DNA of 64,000 bases from Gracilaria vermiculophylla (lineage: Eukaryota; Rhodophyta; Florideophyceae; Gracilariales; Gracilariaceae): contig JAHNZQ020000308.1 in assembly GCA_019155205.2 (NCBI GenBank), positions 4,219,858-4,283,857 on the forward strand. Reading direction: 5' to 3'. The stretch's first letter is position 1. Each line of letters begins with the position of its first letter. Shown in pieces: positions 51,626 to 63,324 of the stretch. Below the pieces are notes generated by a model. That model was not told the origin of the DNA. It saw only the letters and a program-made list of their open reading frames with translations, and did not search any database. The translations under genes and the position numbers were made by a program.

Positions 51626-52002
51626 ATGACTCAACCACCAACAGCAGTGGAGCCAGTATCAGATGGATACGGGACATACGAAGAATCTCCCAACGCTTCC
51701 CACCCCCAGCCCAACCGCTCCTTCAAGGAGTCTGTTAACTTATGGTAAGTCCCATTTTAAAACGATGATCGAAACGCAGTGATAATGTCCATCGACCTTA
51801 CAGGTTCAAGTTTTTACGCATCGCACTTGATCTGGGCAGGATATACCGATACAATCTTAGCACCGCTCTTTACATGTTAGAACCATGGGAGCGAGCACTT
51901 TTTAATGTCATTGTTATCGCCATTCTGGCTTACATTGTCTACGGTCTCTATAACGCGGCTCTGCACCCGCTGTTCGAACATATTGCAATTTCATACATGT
52001 AG
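51626..52002 (+). CDS. Small subunit of serine palmitoyltransferase, two exons (51626-51744, 51804-52002)
   Basis: A 105-residue protein. Exon 1 gives a hydrophilic, Pro/Ser/Glu-rich head. The intron is only 59 bp (51745-51803, GTAAGT...CTTACAG, phase 2). Exon 2 gives FKFLRIALDLGRIYRYNLST, then ALYMLEPWERALFNVIVIAI and LAYIVYGLYNAA. The ALYMLEPWER motif followed by FN and one TM helix is the signature of the small activating subunits of serine palmitoyltransferase (SPTSSA/ssSPT), which bind the LCB1-LCB2 core in the ER and raise sphingoid-base synthesis. The head is longer than in animals (about 70 residues). The reading depends on the intron, since neither exon alone shows a complete protein. 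Confidence 0.88.
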
Positions 52003-52908
52003 AAAGAATGCATGATCTCGCATATTGAAGTGATGTTCTTGCTTGCGGCGGTGGGCAAAGGCAACCACAGTTATGTTCACATGCCAAATTTGCCTTGTAC
52101 CAGGCAGATCCATGTGCAACACTATGTCATTTGGCAAATCACGTCGGCATCTACTCGCATGTAATCGCCACGAACACAGAGCCAATTTCGATCGCATAGA
52201 TTAGTGCCGGTCAGACTGAGAGCTACAACGGGTACTCGAGATGCACACATGTCGGACTCCTGCCTTGCCAATCTCAAAGACAACTTTTTCTGTATGATAG
52301 TTAATTTACAACTGTTGAGCTCATTATCGATGGTCTTAAGTTGTATCGGCGAGATACATACCATCTTCATCCCGACCAATTCAGCGCGTCTTCGTACGTG
52401 GATGAATCACTCATGTTCCTCCATGCTCCAAGTCATTCGTTTTTAGATACGAAGGCCACATGGAATGGCCTCATCGTCTCTCCCCTGAAATCAAGTTAAA
52501 AGATTAACCTCCGAACGGGCGTTTGGCCTCTGTCACTAAAGCTCAAGAGATCGGGTTCCTTCCGGAGAGGTCCCCTACAGCCTTTTTCACTGGGTCGATT
52601 CCACCATTTCGATTCACCAAAACCTCTACACGTCTTAGAGCAACAAATGAATACAACACTCGGTGCCTTAGACAAAGACTCTTTGTAAACCCAAGTTCTT
52701 CAATGTGTCCCATCAGGAACGACTTGCCTTCTCCTTCGAAGCCTTCTTCTCAAAAACTACTTCTCCGGCCGGCATACACCACCACCATAGCCTTTTAGTG
52801 CCTTGACGCATCACCATGAATCCTTCTCATTATATTAGCGGTTTGCAGTCAATTTTTTGAGTCAACAGGTGAATACGAGCTAATTTTATGTGAGACATTC
52901 TTCACAAC
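52003..52908. other. Convergent intergenic region
   Basis: 906 bp between the ssSPT and Pcf11-like genes. A plus-strand frame at 52523-52798 has a Ser/Thr/Arg/Pro-rich product with no domain and no ATG at its start. I see no gene. Confidence 0.5.
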
Positions 52909-55368
52909 TCACGCATTTGACTGTGGAACGCATTCTTTTTGACGCTTCGCTTGAGGCTCAGCAATGTCAACATAAGACATCTGAGATGTGGCTGAAACAA
53001 TAGGTATATTCATATTCAAACTCCCCATTTCATACATTCCGCTTTCCGAATCACCTCTCTTTCTTTTTTGACCAGAAGGTGGTGAGGTCGAAACAACAGT
53101 GGGTTCGTCCTTTCTCGCCGGTTCTAAGTGCATAACCTGTATCCCCGTTGTAGCAGCAAGCCACTTCGGTACTTTCGAGATAATGACTTTTCCCGTAGAA
53201 TCTTGGCCTGGCACAGAACTTGTCATCGTTCCTGCGGGAATACCATTCATCGCCATCATGGGTATACCGCGGGTATCGCTTGGGTCAGCATGCCCCACTA
53301 GTAAGGGTTCGTGTTTCCGTGGATTAACATATGGCGTCGCAAGTGCGTGGCTGATCCCTTGATTGTCCCTCGCAATAATATTCGGTTCGGGTTTCGCAAC
53401 GTTTACCTGAGAAACCAAGGGAGTTTGAGGGACTTCTCGCGGTTCTTCTTTAGCAGTTGGAGAAATCGCTGCAGTCTCGAATGTTGTTGCTGATGGCTCT
53501 CGCAGGTCGTCAGAGTTAGTGTTAGGTTGGGGATCCTGTGGGTTGCTGCTCGTGTTCGTAAGTGCAGGTTTCGATATCTCTTTCTCAGGCTTCAACGTTT
53601 CGACTTCCAGCTGTGGTTGAGCGGATACGTCGGCGGATTCATCGTCTGCCAACGATGTGTACTGCATACACTTTACGTGATACAGTTCATCGTCGTCAGT
53701 TTTCGTACACTCTCGCAACATCCAAGCGTGTTTGTCGTCGTCCCAAAAGGTCTCGAACGCCTCGTGGCATGCGGCGCAGATGTCATTTTCAGACTTGGAT
53801 TCAACAACAGACACGGTTCTATCGTTGTTTTCGTCTGCTACATTTTTCTTATTTACAGAAGGGTTCGTTGGTTTAGCATTGGGATCAACTTTGCCCAAGA
53901 ACACGTCCAGCGTTTCAAACCAACCTCGAGATTGCCCTCCCACAACCACCTGCTCTTTGGTGCCCCGCTTTCGACGATTCTGTCGGAAGAGCCAGTCAAG
54001 ATGCTCTCGTAGGGCCTCCTTTGTGGCGAATCTCATGCCATCGCTCTTGGAAAGGTGCGGCAAATCGGTATACAGGGATCGAACGCCTGCGTGATGAGAC
54101 ATGCCTTTCAAATCGGAAAATGTTAGCAGAGGGGCAGAGGCCGCCGTTGCGTAAGACGGTGCGACGGAATCAGGTGCTCGCCGAGGAGCTCCTGACGGTC
54201 GGGGCACGGCGACTGGGGAAGGGAGAGGGCGAGAAGGTTGCGCTACAGACTGCACTGTGTGGAGCAGCCCTTGAGGCATGGCGCGAAGCAAGTTGGAAAG
54301 GGCAGCGCCAACGTGGGGGGCAGGGACTTGGGGAGGCGGAAGGGGCGCGGGAGGGGGAGCGCTGACATGAGGAGGCTTGGAAACAGGCGCAGCGCGGTGA
54401 CGAGGGGCAGCAGAGATCTCGCGCAGCTGCTGCTGGAAGCGTATTAACGCGTTTCGCTGAAGGTGGGTGGAAGGGGACTTGAGCTGGGTGGAAATCATCC
54501 TGTTGAGAGTAAACAACTGATGGTTTGATGGGAAAGTTCCCATGCTAGCATTTCTAATTACCTGTGACATCATCCGTTCCAGCTCCACAAATTCCGGCGG
54601 CGGCTGCGGTATGATCGCGGGTGCGGGCGGAGCCGGACGCAAAGCCGAGCGTAAAGGTAAGTTTTTGCCTCCACCGGGAGGCATTTGAGAAGGTGGAGGT
54701 ATGACGGGCGGGCGAGTCGGTTGAGAGCGCAGCCCCGGTATTGGAGGCTGCGGTCGCGGTTCGGCGACGCGACGCGGCATGGGCACTCGCGGTTGCTGAC
54801 CGAAGAATGAGGGGGGTTGCTGCGCCGGCAAGCGAGCAGCAGGCGCATGATGCGGATGAAGCTGTCCGTACGGAGCAGCGTCAATCTGATCGGCTCGAGC
54901 TGTCATGGCGTTGACTAGCTCAAAGCCGTAGATGCTAGGCCAGGTGCCTAGCATTCTGCGCAATGAAATGCGCGTGGTTGGCGGGGCGACGGCGTAAGCG
55001 TTGGTGAAGGTGTGAAACAGATTCTGCGCAAAACGCGAGAGATACCTTCTGCCGACGTTTTTCACAATGGAGTCCATGAGATAGAGGAATGGAAGCTTCA
55101 TGGATGGAGCGGCGTTGAAAATGCGCTGCTCAATAACGGAGCTGATGGCATCAGAAGCCGGGAGGTTCTCGGCGGCAATTGTGGTGAGTTGGTTGATGAC
55201 CTGTTTGGAATTCCAGGTAAGGTCATTGAGAAAGGCGTCATACTCGATGGCAGCGGCCTGCAGTGGGGGAGGGACGGAAGATAGATCAAGAGGGGGTGCC
55301 TGAGGAACGGGACGGGCGGCAGGTGGCTGAGGGGGTGCGCTAGCGACGAAGTTGGATTGGTGGAACAT
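52909..55368 (-). CDS. Pcf11-like mRNA 3'-end processing factor (CID domain)
   Basis: An 819-residue nuclear protein. Residues about 22-150 form an RNA polymerase II CTD-interacting domain: EYDAFLNDLTWNSKQVINQL, KLPFLYLMDSIVKNVGRRYL and LRRMLGTWPSIY. A long Pro/Gln/Arg-rich middle follows. At about 440-510 the block SLYTDLPHLSKSDGMRF, ALREHLDWLFRQNRRKR, SRGWFETLDVFLG matches the Clp1-binding/zinc-finger part of Pcf11, and CAACHEAFETFWDDDKHAWM ... YHVKC near 526-562 supplies the second C-terminal finger. Pcf11 links the polymerase CTD to cleavage factor IA and promotes termination. The remaining 250 residues are low-complexity and acidic. The first in-frame ATG is 55368; the frame continues upstream without one. 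No intron. Confidence 0.87.
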   Translation of the reverse strand: MFHQSNFVASAPPQPPAARPVPQAPPLDLSSVPPPLQAAAIEYDAFLNDLTWNSKQVINQLTTIAAENLPASDAISSVIEQRIFNAAPSMKLPFLYLMDSIVKNVGRRYLSRFAQNLFHTFTNAYAVAPPTTRISLRRMLGTWPSIYGFELVNAMTARADQIDAAPYGQLHPHHAPAARLPAQQPPSFFGQQPRVPMPRRVAEPRPQPPIPGLRSQPTRPPVIPPPSQMPPGGGKNLPLRSALRPAPPAPAIIPQPPPEFVELERMMSQVIRNASMGTFPSNHQLFTLNRMISTQLKSPSTHLQRNALIRFQQQLREISAAPRHRAAPVSKPPHVSAPPPAPLPPPQVPAPHVGAALSNLLRAMPQGLLHTVQSVAQPSRPLPSPVAVPRPSGAPRRAPDSVAPSYATAASAPLLTFSDLKGMSHHAGVRSLYTDLPHLSKSDGMRFATKEALREHLDWLFRQNRRKRGTKEQVVVGGQSRGWFETLDVFLGKVDPNAKPTNPSVNKKNVADENNDRTVSVVESKSENDICAACHEAFETFWDDDKHAWMLRECTKTDDDELYHVKCMQYTSLADDESADVSAQPQLEVETLKPEKEISKPALTNTSSNPQDPQPNTNSDDLREPSATTFETAAISPTAKEEPREVPQTPLVSQVNVAKPEPNIIARDNQGISHALATPYVNPRKHEPLLVGHADPSDTRGIPMMAMNGIPAGTMTSSVPGQDSTGKVIISKVPKWLAATTGIQVMHLEPARKDEPTVVSTSPPSGQKRKRGDSESGMYEMGSLNMNIPIVSATSQMSYVDIAEPQAKRQKECVPQSNA

Positions 55369-58094
55369 GTCGGCGGAGGGGCAGGGGAGGGAAAGGAAGG
55401 GGATGGGAGGCAAGAGTCGGGACGGAGGAAGATAATGATGGAGGAACGAAAGAGGTGACGCAGACAAGAAGGGGGGAGGGTAGTTCTCCAGAACCCAAGA
55501 GAGTCGAGGCGATGGTCGAGTGGAAGCGGGTTGGCGAGGCGAGGCGGGTCGGTTGGGCGGAGGGACGAGAGTGGTTTTGAAGCACAGCAGCGGCAGTGCG
55601 AGCCTTGCTCAAACAGTCTGTCCTTACGGTCGAAAAATGTCCTCCCCCCTGCCACGCAATGGTGGAAATGCAGTGCAACAGAAAAAGTAGGAAAAAAAAA
55701 TCTGTTTTCCAGATAGCGCAAAAGCAACGCAAAAATCCATTTGTTCTGCACAGAAGTTGAATGCCTGTCATGATCCAAATATGATCGTCTCACATCTCTC
55801 TCGTGTCTCGACTTGACGCATGTACGCGCTTGACTATGATAGCGTCAGCACCCCAACGCGAGTGAACACAAGTAATTGGAGGGCCGCTTCGCCAGCGATG
55901 ATTTGTTGTGTCAGCTGAAAATGTCCCAGCCCTGCGGGTGGCGACAAAATCGGGCCCAATGTACGCTTTTCGCCTCTTTTGCGTGTCCTCTCTCTGTTTC
56001 AATTATTAGTGCAAGACCAAAATTAAGAAACGCTAATGAGCTCTCACAATATATGAAACTCATGTCATGCCAGCATGACATCAACACGTTCCTCGCGTAC
56101 TACTGACATGTCTGACCACCGCAAGTGTATGTACGTGAAGAATGCTGCTACACGTCTACCCGTGTACACTACTCATGCTCGCTGGAATCATCAAAATTGA
56201 TGAAACAACAAAATGTGGTAATATGTTTGTCCAGTCTGTAGCTTGGCAGCAGAAAAAAACAAATCGGGCTAACAAACACCAAGTCTCGTGCGAAAAAAGC
56301 CTATTCCGTCCTTGGTAAACTTTGAGCCTCCAATCCCAGCTTCTCGCATATTCCAAAACCTCCAGTTCTTTTTCATTGCAAGAGAAGCTGCATCGCACCT
56401 TTTTTACCTTTTTCTCTCGAACAGCAGATGTGCTTAAGAGATTCATGCGAATCGTCGGGCCCTGCGAGTATGGTTTTAGCATTACCGCCATCGAAGCACC
56501 AATTATTTTTCAACCATGTTGGTATGAGCAGGACTTCACAACTTCCACGACATACGCTTCGATACTATTTTCTTCGTATCTATGAAATTTTTCAATGTCG
56601 CACTGGCTTTTGAATCACGTTGCCAGTGTACGTCCCAGGCCTCAAAATCTCCGGAGATTCCTTTTCCCACTTGTCGATCGTGAACATGAATACTCGCACC
56701 TCACTGTGAGATCTTACAAAGTATGTTTTCAAAATTCATTACAGATCATTCGCTTTCTATAATGACACACTGACAATCACTTGAAGAACTGATCCTTACT
56801 TCATGCCATTCCTTTGTAATGTCGCGCGTACCATGTGCTGTCTATTTGGATCTGAAAACTACCCATTGCCTAATGGACTACAATACATCATGGCATAAGT
56901 GTTATGACCATACAATCAAAAAGAAGCGTAGCCTTGCTCCTCAAGCCATCACTTGTCAGAGCATTTCCTGCAATTGTGTGACAATCAAAAATATCGAACA
57001 TGAGAAATGCGTCTCTCTCTTTCATTCCAATGACTAGAGAATTCTCTCGCGAGTCTTGTTTACCCTATCGTTACATGTACAATTGTCGCCATTTAGAAGA
57101 TTTTCTCTTCCAACTGGAAGAATCGAAGCAAAAGACATACACGAGCCCCAATTGAACTAGCGCATGCTCACCACATTAAACACAGAATCCTGGCATCCCC
57201 TGCTTGTATTGTAACGCATATACTGCTCCAAATAAACACAACGGGTACTTCCGATAGGCGTCCGTGGGAACCTGTTTGAAAATACACCTTCTTGTCTGGC
57301 TGCATCTATCCTCCAGCACACTGCGATAACACCCGGCCAATGATTTCTTGCTAGGAGTTTTCCAGGTGCGGCTGCTTCATTTGTATCATTTATGGACACC
57401 ACAGACGCACTTCGTTCTTCGTTTTCTTTCGTTTTCTCTTCCATGCTTACTTCTTCGGATGAATTCGGTATTTTACGGCTGACGATTAGTTCCGAAGAAC
57501 ATCAACTCTTCGGTGACCATTCAGAAATTTCTGTAGTCAGCTCATTCTTTTGCTCAATTTCTTTTGCAATTCCCTTCCTTATTCTTGCGCTGTTGATCGG
57601 GGGAAGGCAAGATTTTGGCCATTCCCCAGTCCCTGAATGGAGTCATAATTCTACATTATCAACGTGACCGTTCGCGATTTACTGATGTCAATATAAAAGC
57701 GATCTACTTTTGTCAACAACGAAATCGAGTTAAGGAACTGAGAGTAATGTACCAAGTATTTGAAAAATATTGGTGAATGATAACGACGTAGGCTAACGTT
57801 CATATCCGTCTACAGTCTTGGTTCAAATGGCCTTGGTTTACAAGCACTTGGAATCACCATGCGATGATATTTACCTCCTCCGGCGAACTCTTTGCTTCTC
57901 AGACGGGTGTTTTGTACGTCTACAAGCTTTGCCTATTGGCACATAACGGGTTTACTATTGCAACGCGCTACATCTTGTACAGGAGATCAAAGAAGAAACA
58001 ATACACAATTCTTTATTTATTGGATCTCAGTATAATACAAGTTTTTAACAATGTGGACATGGTCGCGACCACCGACTGACGGAGAAATGAATGG
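55369..58094. other. AT-rich gene-poor region
   Basis: 2.7 kb. The first 400 bp are the promoter side of the Pcf11-like gene (C/T-rich on the minus strand). The rest is AT-rich with short frames on both strands, for example 57392-57667, none with a domain. Confidence 0.5.
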
Positions 58095-59744
58095 CTATTC
58101 CTCTTGCCGACCCCGTTCTCTATTATCATCGCTTTCCCTTTCATTTGCCTGCAAGCGATTTCGCTCACGGTCTCGCTCGTGGGTCATTTCGTGCACTGTG
58201 AGGTTACTCGCAGTGTTGAACTTCTTATCGCATTCATTGCATGCGAATGGTCGAAGGGCCAAATGGACTGATTTGATGTGTCGAGATATGTTCCCTTTCC
58301 ATTTTGATACATACTCACAATGGGAGCACTTGTGCATCTTCGGTTTTGGTGCCGCCGTCCTTATTCTCTTTCCATTTGACTTCGAAATGCCACCTTCGGC
58401 TGGAAGATCTTGTGGAATAGAGTGTATCCGCATCGTGTGAATGGACCGGGCTCGATCGGATGAAAAGGATGCCGGACAGTGATGGCATATGAACTGGTCC
58501 GGTACATCCTTATGCACTGTCTCGAGATGCCTCTTTAAGTTCCCCTCGTTCCTCAGTTCGATGGAGCATATCGGACATTGGAGCCTGGAAGCCTGATCTA
58601 CTCGATGGGCCCTAGATGCATGTCGTTTCCACGAAGCGATGTTTCCGTATCCTTCACCACACTCACTGCACTGCACAATTCCATCTTCGTACTGAAAAGC
58701 TCTAGCAGTGATTTGGGCCAGGAATGCTTCCGTCAGGCCTCCCTCCCCGTTGGGACTCGGAGCGATATATCTGCCAGACTCGTCATTATCGCTGTCGCCG
58801 TTGTGCAATGGATCCGAAACAGATTGTTGAATCGCATGGGTACGGTAGGCATCATGGGCCGGAACCGGTGGTGTCGCAGTCCTGAGCTCATCTCTCGCAC
58901 TCTGTGCTGCGCGAGGGGGATTCGAGATTGCGGGCGGTATTTGTCCATGCGGGCCCAAGTCTGTGTTCTGGAAATAGCCCTGGTGCTCGGTGTGACATCT
59001 GAAAGCCCCGGGATGGGGCTGAGAGTGACCGTTATCCATAGATTCGTACAGATTATGAATTTGAACGCGATTATTAGCCATAGCTCCGTGTGAATAAGGG
59101 ATAGCGGCCGGCGTCCTTGCATCCACAGCTGTTGTGTGCATGTTTGTGTAGTGGGACGTGATGTTGGATTCCAATGGTGGTGGTGGAGGGGCAGCGTGAC
59201 TGGCTTGACGATTTGGTGCCGCCTCTACTCTCGTATGGGGTGCCTGTATTTGTGTTGTCGGCAAAGTAGAGTACGGATGGTTCACATATTGACTCGGATA
59301 GCCATGAGAGCTATATGGATGATTGTAGATCGCGGCCACTGCGGGGGCATGTCCATGTTGGACCGTGCTCCATCCATTGGCTTCATGTGTTGTAGCGTGC
59401 GGCACCTGATATGATGGCATTGAATAAGCAGAATGCCTTTCGAGATTGATGGCGGAGACAATGCTTCGCACTGAGGGGAGACATCTTACTTCTTCCCCAC
59501 TTGAATAGTTCGGAATAACCGGACCGTGAACCACATATGAACCTTGAGGATGATAAAGGGATCGGGACGGAACAGATGATTGCAGCGGAATCGAAACCGG
59601 TGGATTCATTGGTTGTGAGGCATTGTACGGAGGTGCATAGAACGAGGGTTGCGGGAGACCTCTGGTGGTTTGTGTAGTTGGAAGAGTCGATGGCAAAGGG
59701 GCACTACCCGAGTTGAGGCCGCTTTGCGTGGGGTTGGTATTCAT
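58095..59744 (-). CDS. C2H2 zinc-finger protein, five fingers at C-terminus
   Basis: A 549-residue probable transcription factor. The first 350 residues are rich in Ser, Pro, His, Tyr and Gln, as in activation or scaffold regions, and include a short conserved-looking hydrophobic motif (EEVRCLPSVRSIVSAINLER, about 78-97). Residues about 357-531 hold five C2H2 fingers opening with CSEC, CPIC, CHHC, CSHC and CNEC. A basic linker between fingers 3 and 4 (KRIRTAAPKPK) may be a nuclear signal. The protein ends in an Arg/Glu-rich tail. ATG 59744 is the first in frame. Finger linkers differ from TGEKP, as in the five-finger gene at 16952. Intronless. It has lower GC than the other two C2H2 genes. 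Confidence 0.85.
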   Translation of the reverse strand: MNTNPTQSGLNSGSAPLPSTLPTTQTTRGLPQPSFYAPPYNASQPMNPPVSIPLQSSVPSRSLYHPQGSYVVHGPVIPNYSSGEEVRCLPSVRSIVSAINLERHSAYSMPSYQVPHATTHEANGWSTVQHGHAPAVAAIYNHPYSSHGYPSQYVNHPYSTLPTTQIQAPHTRVEAAPNRQASHAAPPPPPLESNITSHYTNMHTTAVDARTPAAIPYSHGAMANNRVQIHNLYESMDNGHSQPHPGAFRCHTEHQGYFQNTDLGPHGQIPPAISNPPRAAQSARDELRTATPPVPAHDAYRTHAIQQSVSDPLHNGDSDNDESGRYIAPSPNGEGGLTEAFLAQITARAFQYEDGIVQCSECGEGYGNIASWKRHASRAHRVDQASRLQCPICSIELRNEGNLKRHLETVHKDVPDQFICHHCPASFSSDRARSIHTMRIHSIPQDLPAEGGISKSNGKRIRTAAPKPKMHKCSHCEYVSKWKGNISRHIKSVHLALRPFACNECDKKFNTASNLTVHEMTHERDRERNRLQANERESDDNRERGRQEE

Positions 59745-60142
59745 TGCTTGGTTATGATGAATGATGTCAATCGATGATTTAGGTGTGATGTAGAGAGACA
59801 AGGGCGATGCACCAACGAAAGAGCACAACAGCTGTGGTCAAGAACTGCACACTTGGATGATAGAGTGGAAAGGAGGCAGGTTGGTGGGGAAGGAAAAAAC
59901 TGGAGAGGATGGCAGCGGTGGGCGCTTATGAAGAGTTTAGCGAGAGAGTATTTTTGGTGGAAAATGGAGCGGTACTGGAAATTGTTAGTACGGAGCACTG
60001 ACTGGAATGTGAATGCATCGTATTGATGATTCCATCCACGGTGCGTGCAGACATGGGATACGAAACTACTCAGTGGGGCTCAAAATACAAAATCAATGAG
60101 GACGTGGCGGGTGGAGAGGGAAACTACGGAGCGGTGAGGAGC
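59745..60142. other. Upstream region of the C2H2 gene
   Basis: About 400 bp of mixed composition leading into the poly-G tract. It holds the likely promoter. No distinct TATA motif is seen. Confidence 0.4.
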
Positions 60143-60173
60143 GGGGGGGGGGGGGGGGGGGGGCGGGGGGGGG

Positions 60174-60251
<78 letters not shown>
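60143..60251. repeat. Poly-G tract (77-base uninterrupted run)
   Basis: Three G runs separated by single Cs (60164, 60174). The last, 60175-60251, is an uninterrupted run of 77 G. It could form G-quadruplexes. Confidence 0.9.
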
Positions 60252-60252
<1 letters not shown>

Positions 60253-60491
60253 GAGCTCATGACTAAGAGGAAATCGCACACCCTGGCGATTTAGAAGGAA
60301 AAAATCTCGGAAGCCTCCTGAACTGATTTTTTTTGATGGAAACAATTCGACCTGCGATGCTAGTTGTTCAACATGAGTGTTTCACGGTCTTTCTGAACAA
60401 AACTTATTAGTCTTGTTCTTCCCGAACCCATCAGAGGCTTGTTTCAAATTGGGGTACTAGACAGGTGGCATTTTGTTTCATGATAGCGTTG

Positions 60492-60591
60492 NNNNNNNNN
60501 NNNNNNNNNNNNNNNNNNNNNNNNNNNNNNNNNNNNNNNNNNNNNNNNNNNNNNNNNNNNNNNNNNNNNNNNNNNNNNNNNNNNNNNNNNN
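60492..60591. other. Assembly gap of 100 Ns
   Basis: A placeholder gap between two poly-G tracts. The true length is unknown, and the polymer runs probably caused the break. Confidence 0.95.
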
Positions 60592-60617
60592 AAGACAAAC
60601 AGGAGAGGGGGAAAAAA

Positions 60618-60623
<6 letters not shown>

Positions 60624-60693
<70 letters not shown>
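60624..60693. repeat. Poly-G run of 70 bases
   Basis: An uninterrupted homopolymer just after the gap, preceded by an A-rich stretch. Confidence 0.9.
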
Positions 60694-63324
60694 CTGGCGC
60701 AGCGGAGTGCTGGGTGGTATGGACGACGGAGGTGGAAATAGAATGCTGACATGGATGTGGGGATTTGAAAAGGATCAAGGCGGGCGATGGAACAAAAGAT
60801 TGGAAACGGCGCGCGGCCCGAGGTATGGCGTGGCACGCGCCGCGGACGCGGCACGTTGCATTTGCCGGCGCGTTTGGCGCAGCAATTTTGGCGGCACAAT
60901 GCTCTTCAGGAACCTCTGTCAATCGTGGCGCGCGCTAGCTGGTTGTTTCCGCCGCAGTGCGCGCGAGTGCTGCGCGTGCGTTGGCCCGCGCACAGCGCCA
61001 TTTTGCGGCCTTCTCGCATCGTGCGTGAAAGCTACCCATGATTCCCGCAACCGCGCGCTCGGTATTCGCCGTTCTCTCGCTTGCCTTGTATCTTTCTCCA
61101 GTTTCTCGCCACCAAACTTGACGCGCGGCGAAGGCGCCCCCCAACTTCTTTTCCCGCTGCAACCTACATTCTTTTCCGTTCCATGTGTCCATCACGTTCC
61201 AACGCCCCAGGCATAACATCGCTTTGCCATCCTCCGTCCCCGTGGTGCACGTCCATGCTCTATTTTGTTCTTGTACAACTTCTTGTCTCGCCTACAGTCT
61301 ACGATCCACCTTAAACACAACCATTAGTCTACGTAAACGTTTCGTAAACGTACATACCCATTCCGTCCATTTCTTCACACATTTTCTCCCAATGGCCTGT
61401 CTACTAAATTTCGCATCTTCTCACACCAAAAGACAAAGCGTACATTTCATCAATCCATTAACTCTCGAACGTGTTCAAGTTCCTCCGTTGCAAGTCTAAA
61501 CATAGTTTACCACTACTTGTGGCGGAAGGCACAATAATGTTCCATACCGACCAGTGGAATTAGTCCATTTGAATCCGCTATCTTGTTCCTGTTACGGAGC
61601 CCAGTTTTCCACATTTTTTTCTACGCCCATACACGCTTTTCGTTCACTTCAGAGCAAGCGTGTCAGCGGTGAGAATATATTTTGTGAGAATCATGTAGCC
61701 TATTTTGCAACTCTACCAACGTTGCATGTTCTTCTGTTTGACAGTGTAAATAATCTGTTTTGGTGTATTTCCATGGCGATCCACCCACCACTTCTTTTCC
61801 ACCAGCACATACTCCATCACCAACTCGAATACACTTAAAATTCAATATTTGAAAAAAACCATTGAGGAACAGTTGTGTAATTCATTTTACTATGGTGCGA
61901 GCAATACGCGCCATTTGGAATAGAGACCTCAGTCTCTCATCGAATCCAACCAGTTCGTGCCCAATGTTGTATCCAAGACAATCAATGCGTCCTTGTCTCT
62001 TATCACAGACATTTCAACTCTGCGCCGCAGAATATGAGATATATCTCTAAACATTACATATATCCATCAAAAAAGCTATCAGGAACGTGTTCATCTCTTT
62101 ATACCGATGAAAACACTTGAACATTGCATCGTTGATCTTGTAAAACGTAGTGATTGGGACGACTTGCCGTCAGTAAAGCTTGTAAATGACACACGACGGC
62201 TATGGAGCTGGGAGATCCGCGCGCTGATTTCCTCCTTAGCGCTCAATATCTTTGAAACCTACAAACACGGGTTGAATTCCTAGATCGCAGTAGAGCCCAC
62301 CGGTTATTACACACTACGAAATCCGGTCATAATAGAAGCATCAAAATTCTACAGGTGCATCATTATGCTCCGGATTGCAAAAAGAAAAGCTCTCTCAGAT
62401 TGCTCCAAGCTAGCGGGGCATTTCCGCTACGTGCTAGAGCTTGTGAAGTAACAATCCGGGGCAGCTTTGCGTTAGTCTGTTGTTCAGAGTCTGGGGGACG
62501 GTGAGAGAGGAACGAGAGAGAGAGAGAAACGAAAGAAGAGAAAGATCGACCACGCCGTCTCGGTACTCGATTGGTACACCCAAGCATCGGGCTTTGGCGG
62601 CTGGAGGGCGCCCCTGCTCGAGAAGAGCGACTACGGCCAAAAGGCCAGGCTGACTGTCAGGTCAGCGCTCGCGCGAGCAATTTTTCTTTTTTGCGTTTCC
62701 TGGAAAGCTCAGTAAAATGTAGTCTGCATTTTGCTTTATCATGTTGATGCCCTGATCAGAAATTCAGTTCGCATTCTCTCGCGAGCCGCAGCTAAAAAAG
62801 AGTCGCTCTCGCTTAGCATTACGACCATTCCATTTGATCACACCGCAACCATAATGTACAAGTGGCTCAGGTAGAGAGGTCTCTGATTGAAGATGTTCAG
62901 TACCAGTTTGCATCAGACTAGAGTATATTGCAGAAGCTGTATTTCGTATCTTATTTAAACTCTCTCGATAATATATAACATTTTTAGTATGACGAGAACT
63001 AATCAATTTCTGCACACTATTGCAAAAAAGGGAAAAAGTTAAAGAAAAAACTGATCACGTATTACGCGGTCATTTGTTTGGCCATCTTGTTCATTTTTAC
63101 TTCTCATCAGCCATGACTGTCTCATGGTTCTAAAAGAGTTAAGGAAAAAATAAAAAATGAAAGACAAATAAAAAGAAGCGTAAAAAATGAATGGCAGTCA
63201 ATCGAAACCATCTTGAAAATACACGAATATAGAATGAAGTCAATCCTATCTGCAAAAAACAAAATACAACTTATCCGGTTGCTTGCACTCTTGTTGTAAG
63301 ACGTTTAGGCCTTAGCAATGGAGA
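60694..63324. other. Gene-poor region
   Basis: 60700-61150 is GC-rich, then AT content rises. Short frames have no domains. A GAGAGA run lies at about 62507-62530. I recognise no gene. Confidence 0.5.

Noticed and set aside
52523..52798. Plus-strand frame between ssSPT and Pcf11-like genes
   Set aside because: Starts without ATG, has no domain, and its minus strand has many stops; no evidence for a gene on either strand.
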